Source of the DNA: Micrococcales bacterium 31B
GTDB lineage: Bacteria > Actinomycetota > Actinomycetes > Actinomycetales > Dermabacteraceae
DNA length: 64,000 nt
Reading direction: 5' to 3'
Assembly (NCBI GenBank): GCA_022803075.1
Contig: JAFFTF010000005.1
Span: 72,533 to 136,532 of the forward strand
Positions within the stretch are counted from its first letter, which is position 1, and every line of letters begins with the position of its first letter. Made by a program: the position numbers and the translations under genes. Positions 1 to 9,263 of this stretch are shown in pieces. The notes below the pieces were generated by a model that was not told the origin of the DNA, did not search any database, and saw only the letters and a program-made list of their open reading frames with translations.

Positions 1-159
1 GAGCGTCTTGGTTTCGGCGATGTATTCCTGGGTGATCGCGGCGGCATCCACAGGCTGCTGCTTGTCGTTTTGAGTTCCACCCGAGCACGCGGTGGTGACG
101 AGTGGAATGTAGAGCGAGACGATCGCCACTGCGGCGGTGCGACGGAAGTAGCTTTTCAT
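1..159 (-). CDS. Lipoprotein, N-terminal part only (runs off the left edge)
   Basis: Only the first 53 codons are in the window. The translation starts MKSYFRR, continues with a hydrophobic stretch and reaches LVTTACSGG, a lipobox-like site with the lipidated cysteine at residue 25, followed by a polar linker typical of surface lipoproteins. The start is supported by GAGGAA six bases upstream. The product is probably exported and anchored to the outer face of the membrane. A substrate-binding lipoprotein of an ABC transporter would fit, but the ligand-binding part lies outside the window, so the function is inferred from the signal peptide alone. Confidence 0.7.
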   Translation of the reverse strand, partial: MKSYFRRTAAVAIVSLYIPLVTTACSGGTQNDKQQPVDAAAITQEYIAETKTL

Positions 160-273
160 GGGTTCCTCGTTCGTTGGTTCGTGAGGTTGATGGCGGCTCG
201 CCGGTCTGGCGTTCCATTCGAGGGGAGCCAGGGTCAACGTCAGGGTCAACCCTGGCTCCTCGCGTCGCGTCCC

Positions 274-684
274 TCAGTAAGTTTGAGTTCCGCTGAAGTT
301 GTATCCACAACTGAAGACGCACGAACCGTGGCCCTGCGCGTACTCGTTTTGCAACCTCGTGCCAGCGATGACTCCCGTGGCCAGGGAGTAACTAGAGTTG
401 TTGGTGATCTCGGGGTTGTTGCCGAACGTCTTGCCCAGGTTTGAGGACCACAGTCGCCACATGATGTTCCGGCTGGGTCGACTGTCGAGCTGAATGTTGA
501 TGAAGCCCATCCCCGCAGTTCGGATCGTCGCGGATCGGTATTAGGTTTGGTTGTTGTACACCGTGCCGGAAATGCCGACACTGGCGGCGCTAGCCACGGT
601 TGCGGTTCCGGCCACTGCGGCCAGCAACGCAGTTGCTGCGACGGTGGCGCGGAGCCAAGATTGCTTCGACTGTGCAAATTTCAT
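274..684 (-). pseudogene. Small secreted protein interrupted by an in-frame TAA
   Basis: An ATG at 684 with GAGGAA upstream opens a typical Sec signal peptide (positive start, hydrophobic core, VASA-A cleavage region) followed by GISGTVYNNQT. A TAA at 543-541 then stops the frame after 47 codons. The same frame stays open for another 88 codons down to 274, encoding a mature-domain-like sequence rich in Asn, Gly, Tyr and Ser with two cysteines. The continuity of frame across the stop indicates one gene of about 136 codons with a nonsense mutation. The upstream sequence resembles that of the lipoprotein at 1-159. I do not recognise the family. A second start at 510 could in principle make a leaderless cytoplasmic fragment, but it would lack the signal peptide. 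Confidence 0.6.
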
Positions 685-736
685 CAGGGGTTCCTCGGTA
701 ACGGCTACTGGTGAGCATTCCTCAGACCAGTTTGTG

Positions 737-775
737 CTGATGCGGCCCGCTGATGCGGCCCGCTGATGCGGCCCG
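737..775. repeat. Three tandem copies of a 13-bp unit
   Basis: The unit CTGATGCGGCCCG occurs three times in exact head-to-tail order, upstream of the broken secreted-protein gene on the minus strand. The unit length is not a multiple of three and no gene covers it. Confidence 0.85.
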
Positions 776-1215
776 CTTCCTTACGTCACTTAAACAACGC
801 AACACCAGCGCGTGGCGCGCGCCATATGAAAGCCTGCCGTCGAGGCGCTCGGTAGACGACACCTTGTGGAGGTGCAATTTTCGTAGATCCGACAATGTAA
901 AGATATGTGTAGCGTTATGAATCGCAGGTCGCAGTGTCGGGGTTGCTAGTCGTTAAGGCTTAGCTTTAAGTGCTGAGTGGTCGCTTACAGCGATTTCCTG
1001 CTGCTCTGAGTGGCGAATGAGATTGAGGTTTACGACCCGTCAAGTGTCTCGTGTGCGATGGGCATGGGCAATTGTCATTAAGATGCCCACAGTTTCAGTG
1101 GTTCAACTTTGCGACGGTTACGTAAGTATGGTCAAGCGACGCCCGGTCTCGCTATGTGAAATTTCCAGAGTGGCGTGCTCATCGCATTCCAGAGAGTCAG
1201 CCGACGGTGTATCGA
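776..1215. other. Gene-free stretch of about 440 bases
   Basis: This stretch is visibly less GC-rich than most of the window. I see no convincing gene: an open frame from 1017 on the plus strand has no ribosome binding site and runs into the antisense of the dehydrogenase gene. It probably holds the promoter for the secreted-protein gene at 684, but I cannot place -35 and -10 boxes with confidence. Confidence 0.4.
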
Positions 1216-1251
1216 TCGCCCAAGCCGCCAAACTCGCCCAAGCCGCCAAAC
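1216..1251. repeat. Two tandem copies of an 18-bp unit
   Basis: TCGCCCAAGCCGCCAAAC is repeated twice head to tail and ends two bases before the stop codon of the alcohol dehydrogenase gene on the minus strand. Confidence 0.85.
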
Positions 1252-1253
1252 TC

Positions 1254-2294
1254 CTAACCCCGCGGGTCGATCATCGTGATGCCCGCCTCGCGCGAATCCT
1301 CCATCAGCGGCAGCCTCCGCGCTCCCTCGGCGAGCCCCACCGTGCGCGCGATGAGCAGTGACGGGTCGAGCACTCCACGCGCCACCAGGTCGAGCAGCTC
1401 GGGGTAATCCGCGGCGGCCATGCCGTGCGAACCGAGCACATCAAGTTCCCACGCGATCACGCGGTCGAGCGGCACTCGCGGATGCCCGTGCACTGGGGGC
1501 AGCAAGCCAATCTGCACGTGACGGCCCCGGCGCCGCAGCGACAGCAACGCCGTGGCACACGTGGCTTCGCTGCCCACGGCATCGACCGCGACGTGAGCGC
1601 CGCCGCCTGTGACCTCGTGCACCAGAGCGGGGAGATCCGCATCAAGGCCAGCGAGAAGAACGCGTTCGGCACCGAGCGTGCGCGCGTAATCCAGGGCGGC
1701 AGGGTTGCGATCCACCGCGACCACCCTCGCGTTGAGCGCCGCTCCGATCATGACGGCACTCAGCCCGACGCCCCCGGCCCCGATCACCGCGACCCATTCG
1801 CCCGGCTGCACCCGCGCGCGTCCGGCCAACCCCCGATACGCGGTGGCGAACCGGCAGCCCAGGGCCGCCGCCGCCCCGAAACCGACCGCGTCGGGCAGGG
1901 CGATCAGGTTCGTGTCGGCCGCATGGAGCGCCACGTACTCGGCGAATGAACCCCAATGGGTGAATCCGGGCTGCTGCTGCTCGGGGCAGACCTGCGCGTT
2001 GCCGCCGCGGCACCAGTCGCAGCGCCCGCAGCCGCACACGAACGGCACGGTCACGCGGTCACCCACCGCGAAGCGCTGCACGCCCGCGCCCACCTCGGCG
2101 ACGACCCCCGCGAGTTCGTGACCGGGCACGTGCGGCAGGGCGATCTCGTCGTGACCAGCCCACGCGTGCCAGTCGCTGCGGCACAGCCCGGTCGCGTGCA
2201 CCTCGACCAGGACGCCGCCGGGCGGGGTTGGCGGGCGCGGCACCTCCCGCACGGTGGGCGGGGCATTCAGGGCATCAAAAATCACGGCGCGCAT
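1254..2294 (-). CDS. Zinc-dependent alcohol dehydrogenase (MDR family)
   Basis: Predicted cytosolic NAD(P)-dependent oxidoreductase of the medium-chain family, 346 residues. Visible are the catalytic zinc region (GLCRSDWHAW, then PGHELAGVV), the four structural-zinc cysteines in CGCGRCDWCRGGNAQVC, and the Rossmann motif GAGGVGLSAV near residue 170. The start at 2294 gives the usual family beginning MRAVIFD; longer in-frame starts add an unlikely Arg-rich leader. The ribosome binding site is weak. The substrate cannot be read from sequence. The gene is convergent with nothing upstream and divergent from the amidohydrolase gene at 2421; its codon use is GC-rich, unlike that block, so it is probably not part of it. 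Confidence 0.85.
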   Translation of the reverse strand: MRAVIFDALNAPPTVREVPRPPTPPGGVLVEVHATGLCRSDWHAWAGHDEIALPHVPGHELAGVVAEVGAGVQRFAVGDRVTVPFVCGCGRCDWCRGGNAQVCPEQQQPGFTHWGSFAEYVALHAADTNLIALPDAVGFGAAAALGCRFATAYRGLAGRARVQPGEWVAVIGAGGVGLSAVMIGAALNARVVAVDRNPAALDYARTLGAERVLLAGLDADLPALVHEVTGGGAHVAVDAVGSEATCATALLSLRRRGRHVQIGLLPPVHGHPRVPLDRVIAWELDVLGSHGMAAADYPELLDLVARGVLDPSLLIARTVGLAEGARRLPLMEDSREAGITMIDPRG

Positions 2295-2420
2295 GGTCGA
2301 AATTCTGGCAACCCGGGCCGCCGAGGTCAACGCGCCCGGCCCGCACCTCCGGCCGGGGGCGATTCCCAATCTGCGGGAATGTCTTTGAAAGTGCCACGAG
2401 GCCCGCCTCACACTCAAACC

Positions 2421-3803
2421 ATGAATTCTTCAGTCAACCCGACGCTCGTAGTCTCGGGCGTCCTCCGTTACAGCGACGGCACGTATGGACCTGGCTCTGT
2501 GTGGGTCGCGGACCAGAAGATTGCGTGCGTTACGATGGGGCGCCCCAGCGAGCGCGAACTCGGGAGTGTGCGCCATATTGACGTCGGTGAGGCCTTCGTT
2601 CTACCAGGAGCGATCGATGCTCACGTCCATTGCTACTCGCATGAAGGCGAAGGCATGCTTGCGGCAACACGATCGGCAGCGGCCGGCGGAGTCACCACGA
2701 TCATCGAAATGCCATTTGATCTAAAGGGCCCCGTTCGCGATGCGGGCCTTGTAAACCGAAAGTGCGAAATCATCACTCGCGAGGCAGTCACCGATGTCGC
2801 CCTACTTGGAACCCTTTGGCCGGGCGGAGGATGGCGCGAAGCGGAATCCATGGCCGAGGCTGGAGTCGTCGGGTACAAAGTTTCGCTTTATCACACCGAT
2901 ACTGAGCGGTTCCCCCGCATCGACGACGCGGAGCTCCTTAACGTTATGTCCGCGACGACGGCTGTTGACCGAACTCTTGCTGTACACGCCGAAAATAATG
3001 AGATAGTGCAACACCTACAACTCATCGAGCGCGAATCCAACCCCCTCGACCCTCTCACTCACGTTCGGACGCGGCCACCCGTGTCGGAATCGCTCGGCGT
3101 GCTGACTGCCATGGAGATCGCTCGCGACCGCGGTACCAGCCTGCATCTCTGCCACATGTCTATTCCTCGTGCAGTGAAGTTGGCAGCCTGGTGGAACGAG
3201 GACGGTGCAGATATTTCTCTGGAGACGTGCCCGCATTACCTCACGTTCACCGCCGACGACATGCATACACATGGCGCACGACTCAAAATAAATCCGCCAT
3301 TGCGCGACCCTGAACACGTCGAGGGTCTGTGGGCAGGTGTCCGTGATGGCTTGATTCCGGTCATTTCGTCGGACCACGCTCCCTGGCCGCTCTCCATGAA
3401 ATCTCAAGCGCGAATTCTCGAAAACGCCTCGGGCGCCCCGGGTGTTGAAACCTTAGTCAGCGTCACCCTCGGCGGCGCGCTGTCGCGAAATACCGAACCG
3501 TCCGCTTACTTCGATAATGCTGTGCGCGCGCTGACGGCCGGGCCAGCCGATCGGTTTGGACTTGGAAACTACAAGGGCCGCCTCGAGCCCGGCTTCGACG
3601 CCGACATCATGGTCTTCCGTCCCGATGCAACGTTTGAAGTTCACGACGAAGAGTTGCATTCACACGCGGGATGGAGCCCCTACGCGAGCATGCGGCCAGG
3701 TGGCTACGTGCAGATGACATTTCTACGCGGACAAAAAATCTGGGACGCTGAATCGGGAGTACTCGGCGACCCAGGATATGGTCGACTCGCGACGCGGTCC
3801 TAG
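2421..3803 (+). CDS. Cyclic amidohydrolase, allantoinase/dihydropyrimidinase-like
   Basis: Predicted binuclear zinc hydrolase of 460 residues that opens a cyclic amide ring such as allantoin or a hydantoin. The metal ligands are in the expected order: HVH in GAIDAHVHCY, the carboxylated-lysine motif GYKVSLY, the histidines of LAVHAENN and LHLCHMS, and the aspartate of SSDHAPW. An in-frame ATG at 2379 would add 14 residues; neither start has a good ribosome binding site, and 2421 gives the more usual N-terminus. The gene heads a block with an IclR regulator, an M20 amidohydrolase and a transporter. An M20 enzyme of the allantoate/N-carbamoyl class next door supports a two-step ureide pathway. 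Codon use is clearly less GC-rich than the gat genes. Allantoinase is my first choice, hydantoinase the alternative. Confidence 0.8.
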   Translation: MNSSVNPTLVVSGVLRYSDGTYGPGSVWVADQKIACVTMGRPSERELGSVRHIDVGEAFVLPGAIDAHVHCYSHEGEGMLAATRSAAAGGVTTIIEMPFDLKGPVRDAGLVNRKCEIITREAVTDVALLGTLWPGGGWREAESMAEAGVVGYKVSLYHTDTERFPRIDDAELLNVMSATTAVDRTLAVHAENNEIVQHLQLIERESNPLDPLTHVRTRPPVSESLGVLTAMEIARDRGTSLHLCHMSIPRAVKLAAWWNEDGADISLETCPHYLTFTADDMHTHGARLKINPPLRDPEHVEGLWAGVRDGLIPVISSDHAPWPLSMKSQARILENASGAPGVETLVSVTLGGALSRNTEPSAYFDNAVRALTAGPADRFGLGNYKGRLEPGFDADIMVFRPDATFEVHDEELHSHAGWSPYASMRPGGYVQMTFLRGQKIWDAESGVLGDPGYGRLATRS

Positions 3804-3805
3804 CC

Positions 3806-4606
3806 ATGAATTCGATATTGCATAAGATTCTCGCCACTGGTGTGCGTGGCTCCTCTATTCTCGCGCGTGGCCTGGGCATCTTGCACCTGGTGTCGGTTTC
3901 GAGCGGGGCAAGCGTCAAGGAACTTGCGGATAAGTCCGGTCTACCTCTAGCGACTACGTACCGAATAGTAAACCAACTGCGTCAGGCGGGGTTCGTTGTG
4001 GAATACGACGGCCGGATACATGCAGGTGCAGCTTTAGCGACCGAATCGAGCGACGGCCCGCACCTGGTTGATCATGCTCGGCCCGCACTTAAATTTGCGT
4101 CGTCAGAGACTGGTCTCACGGCAGTGCTAACCGTGCGCGTGCACACCCTCGCCCTGTGCCTGGATGTGGTGTCGGCAAGTCGAGGTGCAACAGCTTTGTT
4201 TCGCATCGGCGAGACACGGGCGCTTCACGCGGGCGCCAGCGCCACCCCCCTGCTTGCATTTGCGGCTGACCCGATTATTGAGAATGTTATTGCGAACGGC
4301 CTACGTCGATACACGTCGGCGACACCCACAGAGGTCGAATTACGCACGAAACTGGCACTCATCCGACAGCGTGGCTACGACGTGTCTCACGGCGAGGTGC
4401 AACCGCAATGGACAGGTGTTGGCCTGCCCGTGTTCGAACACGACAACGTCTACTGTTGCCTGTCAGTGACGGGGCCCAGCGCACGCGTGCCCAACCCGGA
4501 GCTCCTCGTGCCAAAACTTCGGGAATGCATAGAAAAACTCGTTAGACACCAGCCTTTGCAGTGTCCGCTGTGGAACCCGACCGACCCTCTTGAATTGGGA
4601 GCATAA
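3806..4606 (+). CDS. IclR-family transcriptional regulator
   Basis: A 266-residue protein with an N-terminal winged helix-turn-helix (about residues 15-75, including KELADKSGLPLATTYRIVNQL) and a C-terminal effector-binding domain that ends with the GVGLPVF and CLSVTGPSARV segments usual for IclR proteins. It starts two bases after the amidohydrolase stop and ends two bases before the next gene, so it sits inside the operon. IclR members commonly control the catabolic genes next to them, and here the likely signal is an intermediate of ureide breakdown (inference). No clear operator was recognised upstream of 2421. Confidence 0.85.
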   Translation: MNSILHKILATGVRGSSILARGLGILHLVSVSSGASVKELADKSGLPLATTYRIVNQLRQAGFVVEYDGRIHAGAALATESSDGPHLVDHARPALKFASSETGLTAVLTVRVHTLALCLDVVSASRGATALFRIGETRALHAGASATPLLAFAADPIIENVIANGLRRYTSATPTEVELRTKLALIRQRGYDVSHGEVQPQWTGVGLPVFEHDNVYCCLSVTGPSARVPNPELLVPKLRECIEKLVRHQPLQCPLWNPTDPLELGA

Positions 4607-4608
4607 CT

Positions 4609-5883
4609 GTGACTCAGATCCCCATCGACGTGGACGCCGAGTCGTTCGAGGCGAGTCTCGCCGAGATGGCAACGTTCGTGGACGACACCCAAGACGGGTG
4701 GACACGCCAAGTGTTCAGCGACCCGTACCGAGGCTCGCGTGAATTTGTCGCGGCGAAAATGCGGCAGGCCGGACTCGACGTGACCTTGGATGCTGGTGGC
4801 AATGTCGTAGGGCGGTTAGAGGGGCGTGGTTCGAAGGCAGGAGTCACCCTCAAGCCCATCATGACGGGCTCTCACACAGATACGGTCCGAGGTGGGGGGA
4901 GGTTTGATGGCATCGTTGGCGTCCTCGGTGCCATCGAAGCCGTAGCTGCGATGCGACGTAGTGGTGTGACCCTGAATCGCGACCTATATGTGGTGGATTT
5001 TCTAGGAGAGGAACCTAATGAATTCGGCATCTCGTGTGTGGGTTCGAGATCGCTGGCAGGCGTCCTGATTCCAGAACACTTAAATATGATTGGCGCAAGT
5101 GGCGACACCTTGGGGGACACCTTGGCAAAAGTCGGAATTAATCCAGATTCGGCGTTGCGTAACGCATGGGCTCCAAACTCCCTCCACGCGTATATAGAGC
5201 TGCACATTGAGCAGGGGCCCTTGCTGGAAAAGTCCGGACATGATATTGGAGTGGTCACGGCCATAGCCGGCATCGACAGGCTTATGGCGCGATTCGTTGG
5301 ACGCGCAGATCATGCCGGAGCGACACCCATGGACGGTCGTCTCGACGCGCTCAGTGCGGCCGCGGCTGCCGTGCTCACCATTGAACGTGAAGGCTGTGGA
5401 GCACCGGTGCATGGTGTCGCAACTACCGGACGCATTGAGTCTTACCCGGGTTCGTTCAACGTCGTGCCTTCAGAGGCGCGCCTTTGGGCCGAACTGAGAT
5501 CAACTGATCAATCGTGGCTCCACGGGGTCAAGGGACGACTCGCCGAGCAGATTGGGCTCGAAGCAAACCGCCGCGGAGTGTCGCACATGATCGAGTGGCT
5601 CACCGACCAGGACGCAGTGCCCACCGAACCAGCGATACGCGACCGGATAGCACTGTGCGCCGAGCGACTTGGCTACACCTGGACGCCCGTTCCATCAGGC
5701 GCAGGTCATGATGCCGCTCACATGGTTCACCTGGGGCCGATGGGCATGATTTTCATTCCATCGGTGGGAGGTCGCAGTCATTGCCCCGAAGAATTCACCC
5801 CGATCGAGGACATTGCGCGTGGAATTCACGTTCTCGCCAAGACCCTGTCGGAGCTGGACGTCACCACGTCGCTAGCATCTTAA
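4609..5883 (+). CDS. M20 amidohydrolase, allantoate/N-carbamoyl-amino-acid type
   Basis: Predicted zinc hydrolase of 424 residues releasing ammonia or the carbamoyl group from a linear ureide. Diagnostic features are GSHTDTVRGGGRFDG (metal-binding His and Asp), GEEPNEF (catalytic Glu pair), ELHIEQGPLLE with the following VVTAIAGI stretch typical of allantoate amidohydrolases and N-carbamoylases, the dimerisation-lid motif GRADHAGATPM, and AGHDAAHM near the end. The start is GTG, three bases after the regulator stop. It would act on the ring-opened product of the enzyme at 2421. Allantoate amidohydrolase and N-carbamoyl-L-amino-acid hydrolase cannot be separated by eye. Confidence 0.85.
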   Translation: MTQIPIDVDAESFEASLAEMATFVDDTQDGWTRQVFSDPYRGSREFVAAKMRQAGLDVTLDAGGNVVGRLEGRGSKAGVTLKPIMTGSHTDTVRGGGRFDGIVGVLGAIEAVAAMRRSGVTLNRDLYVVDFLGEEPNEFGISCVGSRSLAGVLIPEHLNMIGASGDTLGDTLAKVGINPDSALRNAWAPNSLHAYIELHIEQGPLLEKSGHDIGVVTAIAGIDRLMARFVGRADHAGATPMDGRLDALSAAAAAVLTIEREGCGAPVHGVATTGRIESYPGSFNVVPSEARLWAELRSTDQSWLHGVKGRLAEQIGLEANRRGVSHMIEWLTDQDAVPTEPAIRDRIALCAERLGYTWTPVPSGAGHDAAHMVHLGPMGMIFIPSVGGRSHCPEEFTPIEDIARGIHVLAKTLSELDVTTSLAS

Positions 5884-5939
5884 GTGCAACGTCGCACTAA
5901 GTCTCTTTACAAGTTTATTTCACACTTCGAGGACCCAGC

Positions 5940-7289
5940 ATGTCAAGAATAAATCCACCTCAAACTTCTACATCGGCGCGGACAGGTGCCAGTCGCGATC
6001 CACTTCGTAAAGTAGTCATCGCGGCGGCCGCTGGAAACACACTGGAGTGGTTTGATTTTTCGAGTTACGCATTTTTTGCGTCGTACATCAGTGCGAACTT
6101 CTTCGTGCAAGGCGATTCGGCTTCTGGCCTCGTCGCGACATTTCTAGTTTTTGCTGTCGGGTTTGTAGCACGCCCGCTAGGTGCTATTGTTTTGGGCTCG
6201 TATGGAGACACCCAAGGTCGTAAAAAGACTCTCATGCTGACGGTGTCCCTAATGGCTTTGGGTACGTTCATCATTGGTTTTGCACCGCCATTTTGGGCAA
6301 TCGGATTCGGCGCACCAGTGTTGTTGCTGGTCGGCCGTCTCTTTCAGGGTTTCTCGGCCGGGGGTGAGATCGGAGGCGCCACGTCATACCTGGTAGAAAA
6401 GGCCCCTGCGGCCCGACGCGCTGGATTGACAGGGTGGTTGCAAGGTTCAATGGGCGTCGCCAACGCCCTGTCGGCTCTCATCGGAGTTGTGATCACGTCG
6501 ACGTTTTCAGATAGCCAGCTCACCGCGTGGGCGTGGCGGATCCCGTTCTTTGTAGGACTCCTGATCGTTCCCGTGGCCGTTTATATCCGCAAGCGCCTCG
6601 ATGAGACTGAGGAGTTCTTAAACTTGCGCGAGCAGATAGGCGTACACAAGAGGTCTCCGATTCGCGAGTTGTTTCGACAGTATTCACGCCAACTTGCGGT
6701 GGCAGCGCTCATGGCAATTCTTTGGCAGGTGAGCGTGTACTCACTGGTGATTTATGCGATTACGTATTATTCGTCTAAGGACGCAAAGTTTGGGTTTACG
6801 TCAAACGATGCCTTTTGGGCGTCTCTCGCGGGTAACGTATGCATGATTTTCGCCTGTGTTTATGCAGGTCGACTCGCGGACCGCTTTGGCACGGGCCGCA
6901 CCCTCACGTGGTCTACGTGGGCACTTATCGTAGTGCCAATTCCGGCGCTTGCAGTGCTCCATGCGGCGCCGAGCATGCCGTTATTGGTTGCGGTGCACAT
7001 ACTGCTATGCCTTGCCGTGTCGGGTTATTCTGGTGTAATTCCCTCGGCCCTGGCTCGAGTGTTTCCTGCGCAAGTTCGTTCTACGGGCACGTCGTTCTCG
7101 TATAATATCGCCGCGATTTTTTTCGCAGGTCTTACGCCCGCGCTCATGACCTGGGCTGTACCTATCACTGCCTTGGCTACCGGAATCTATGTTGCTCTGG
7201 CCGGTGTCATCGCGTTGGTGACGCTGCCCATGTTTATGAAGATGGTTGCGACACAAGAGGCAACCTCCACATTTGCGGATCACACTTAG
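5940..7289 (+). CDS. MFS transporter, metabolite:H+ symporter (MHS) type
   Basis: Integral membrane protein of 449 residues with about 12 predicted membrane segments. The N-terminal GNTLEWFDFSSYAFFA and the loop GSYGDTQGRKKTL (MFS motif A) are characteristic of the MHS group (ProP, KgtP, ShiA relatives), which import organic acids or small metabolites with protons. FSAGGEIGGATSYL is the conserved segment of helix 5. It follows the M20 gene by 56 bases in the same direction and shares the lower-GC codon use of that block, so it most likely imports the ureide or related substrate of the pathway. That substrate is inferred from context only. Confidence 0.85.
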   Translation: MSRINPPQTSTSARTGASRDPLRKVVIAAAAGNTLEWFDFSSYAFFASYISANFFVQGDSASGLVATFLVFAVGFVARPLGAIVLGSYGDTQGRKKTLMLTVSLMALGTFIIGFAPPFWAIGFGAPVLLLVGRLFQGFSAGGEIGGATSYLVEKAPAARRAGLTGWLQGSMGVANALSALIGVVITSTFSDSQLTAWAWRIPFFVGLLIVPVAVYIRKRLDETEEFLNLREQIGVHKRSPIRELFRQYSRQLAVAALMAILWQVSVYSLVIYAITYYSSKDAKFGFTSNDAFWASLAGNVCMIFACVYAGRLADRFGTGRTLTWSTWALIVVPIPALAVLHAAPSMPLLVAVHILLCLAVSGYSGVIPSALARVFPAQVRSTGTSFSYNIAAIFFAGLTPALMTWAVPITALATGIYVALAGVIALVTLPMFMKMVATQEATSTFADHT

Positions 7290-7415
7290 AACGCTCCCAA
7301 CGAGCTCGAGCCGGGCCCACTTTTGTGGTCAAGAGTTACGTAATGGCGCGGCGTGAGCCGCGCCCGGCCCTGTCCACGCAGGGCGACGCAACCCGAGGGC
7401 CACGCGTGCGTCCCC

Positions 7416-7421
7416 TAAGAT
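7416..7421 (+). promoter_or_regulatory. -10 box of gatC (leaderless start)
   Basis: TAAGAT ends seven bases before the gatC ATG. There is no Shine-Dalgarno sequence in between, so transcription probably starts at or next to the ATG. Confidence 0.5.
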
Positions 7422-7428
7422 AAAGATC

Positions 7429-7725
7429 ATGTCTGCCATTAACCGTGACGAAGTCGCGCGCCTGGCTGACCTCGCCCGACTCCACCTCACCGATGCCGAG
7501 ATTGACCGCTTCGCGGGCGAACTCGACGTGATTGTGGATGCCGTGGCCGAGGTAAGCCAGGCCGCCGGCGACGACGTACCCGCCACCAGTCATCCCGTAC
7601 CCCTTACGAACGTGTTCCGCGAAGACGTCGTCGCGCACGTGCTGCCCGTCGCCGATGGCCTCGCGGGCGCACCCGAAAGCGAAGACAACAAGTTCGCCGT
7701 GCCGCAGATTCTGGGGGAGGAATAA
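7429..7725 (+). CDS. gatC: Asp-tRNA(Asn)/Glu-tRNA(Gln) amidotransferase subunit C
   Basis: Small 98-residue subunit of the GatCAB complex, which converts mischarged Glu-tRNA(Gln) (and often Asp-tRNA(Asn)) to the correct amidated form in the cytosol. The protein has the family opening [19 protein letters not shown] and ends with the conserved FREDVV and KFAVPQIL segments. It is the first gene of a tight gatC-gatA-gatB operon, with two and three bases between genes. A -10 box seven bases before the ATG and the lack of a ribosome binding site suggest a leaderless message. Confidence 0.95.
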   Translation: MSAINRDEVARLADLARLHLTDAEIDRFAGELDVIVDAVAEVSQAAGDDVPATSHPVPLTNVFREDVVAHVLPVADGLAGAPESEDNKFAVPQILGEE

Positions 7726-7727
7726 CC

Positions 7728-9260
7728 ATGAGTCACCTGAACGGGGGCGGGGGAGACCCCACCCGACTGACCGCCGCTCACCTCGCCGAGCACCTGCGCG
7801 CGAAGGAGATTTCGTCGGTCGAAGCGACGCAGGCCCACCTCGACCGCATCGCCGAGGTCGAGGGCGAGGTCAACGCCTTTCTGCACGTCAACACCGAGGA
7901 GGCCCTCGCGGTCGCCGCGCAGGTCGACCAGCGGCGTGCCGCGGGCGACGAGCTGCACCCCCTGGCCGGCGTGCCCATCGCCGTTAAAGACATCGTGGTG
8001 ACGAAGGGCCAGCCCACCACCGCGGGGTCCAAGATTCTTGAGGGCTGGATGCCCCCCTACGATGCCACGCTCGTGACCACGCTGCGCGCGGCCGGCCTGC
8101 CGATGCTCGGCAAGACCAACCTCGACGAGTTCGCCATGGGTTCGACCACCGAGCGCAGCGCGTACGGCCCCACGCGCAATCCGTGGGATCTCGACCGCAT
8201 TCCCGGCGGTTCGGGCGGCGGCTCGGCTGCGGCCGTCGCGGCCTTTGAGGCCCCCCTCGCGGTGGGCACCGACACGGGAGGCTCGATTCGCCAGCCCGCC
8301 GCCGTGACCGGCTCGGTCGGCGTGAAGCCCACCTACGGCGGCATCTCGCGCTATGGCCTCATCGCCATGGCCTCGTCGCTCGATCAGGCGGGCCCCTGCG
8401 CGCGCACCGTGCTCGATGCGGCGCTGCTGCACGAGCTGCTCGGCGGTCACGACCCCCGCGATTCAACCTCGTTGCCCGATGCGCTCGGCGACCTCGTGGG
8501 CGCCGCGCAGCGCGGTGAGGTGCAGGGCATGAAGATTGGCGTGATCAAAGAACTCGTGAGCGAGGGCGAGGGTTTTCAGCCCGGCGTGCTCACGTCGTTC
8601 AACGCATCGCTGGCCCTGCTCGCCGCGGCGGGCGCCGAGATCGTCGAGGTCTCCTGCCCCAATCTCAAGTACGCCCTCGGTGCGTACTACCTCATCATGC
8701 CGTGCGAGGCCTCCTCGAACCTCGCTAAATTTGACGGCATGCGGTTTGGCCTGCGGGTGACACCTGACGACGCGCCGGTCACGGCCGAACGCGTCATGGC
8801 AGCTACCCGAGGCCAGGGCTTCGGGGCCGAGGTGAAGCGCCGCATCATCCTCGGCACGTATGCGCTGTCGGCGGGCTACTACGACGCCTACTACGGCAGC
8901 GCCCAGAAGGTGCGCACCCTGATTCAACGCGACTTCAACGCCGCGTTTGAGCAGGCCGACGTGCTCGTGTCGCCCACCGCGCCCACCACGGCCTACAAGC
9001 TGGGTGAGAAGCTCGAAGACCCGCTGTCGATGTACCTCGGTGACATCGCCACGCTGCCCGCGAACCTCGCCGGCATTCCGGGCATGTCGCTGCCGTCGGG
9101 GCTCTCCGATGACGGTCTGCCCGTGGGCTTTCAGATTCTGGCTCCGATTCGCGGCGACGAACGCCTTTACCGCGTCGGCGGCGCGCTCGAAAAGCTGCTT
9201 GAAGATCAGTGGGGTGGCCCGCTGCTCGCGAAGGCCCCGGCGCTTGGGAAGGGTGCATAA
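7728..9260 (+). CDS. gatA: Asp-tRNA(Asn)/Glu-tRNA(Gln) amidotransferase subunit A
   Basis: Amidase subunit of GatCAB, 510 residues, of the amidase-signature family. It hydrolyses glutamine and channels the ammonia to GatB. The Ser-cisSer-Lys triad is visible: lysine in PIAVKDIV, the cis-serine in the Gly/Ser-rich loop [10 protein letters not shown], and the nucleophilic serine in [12 protein letters not shown]. Length and order match the family. It starts two bases after gatC and is followed three bases later by gatB. Confidence 0.97.
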   Translation: MSHLNGGGGDPTRLTAAHLAEHLRAKEISSVEATQAHLDRIAEVEGEVNAFLHVNTEEALAVAAQVDQRRAAGDELHPLAGVPIAVKDIVVTKGQPTTAGSKILEGWMPPYDATLVTTLRAAGLPMLGKTNLDEFAMGSTTERSAYGPTRNPWDLDRIPGGSGGGSAAAVAAFEAPLAVGTDTGGSIRQPAAVTGSVGVKPTYGGISRYGLIAMASSLDQAGPCARTVLDAALLHELLGGHDPRDSTSLPDALGDLVGAAQRGEVQGMKIGVIKELVSEGEGFQPGVLTSFNASLALLAAAGAEIVEVSCPNLKYALGAYYLIMPCEASSNLAKFDGMRFGLRVTPDDAPVTAERVMAATRGQGFGAEVKRRIILGTYALSAGYYDAYYGSAQKVRTLIQRDFNAAFEQADVLVSPTAPTTAYKLGEKLEDPLSMYLGDIATLPANLAGIPGMSLPSGLSDDGLPVGFQILAPIRGDERLYRVGGALEKLLEDQWGGPLLAKAPALGKGA

Positions 9261-9263
9261 CTC

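Noticed and set aside
1017-1361. Plus-strand frame of 114 codons
   Set aside because: No ribosome binding site, no domain, and half of it is antisense to the alcohol dehydrogenase gene.
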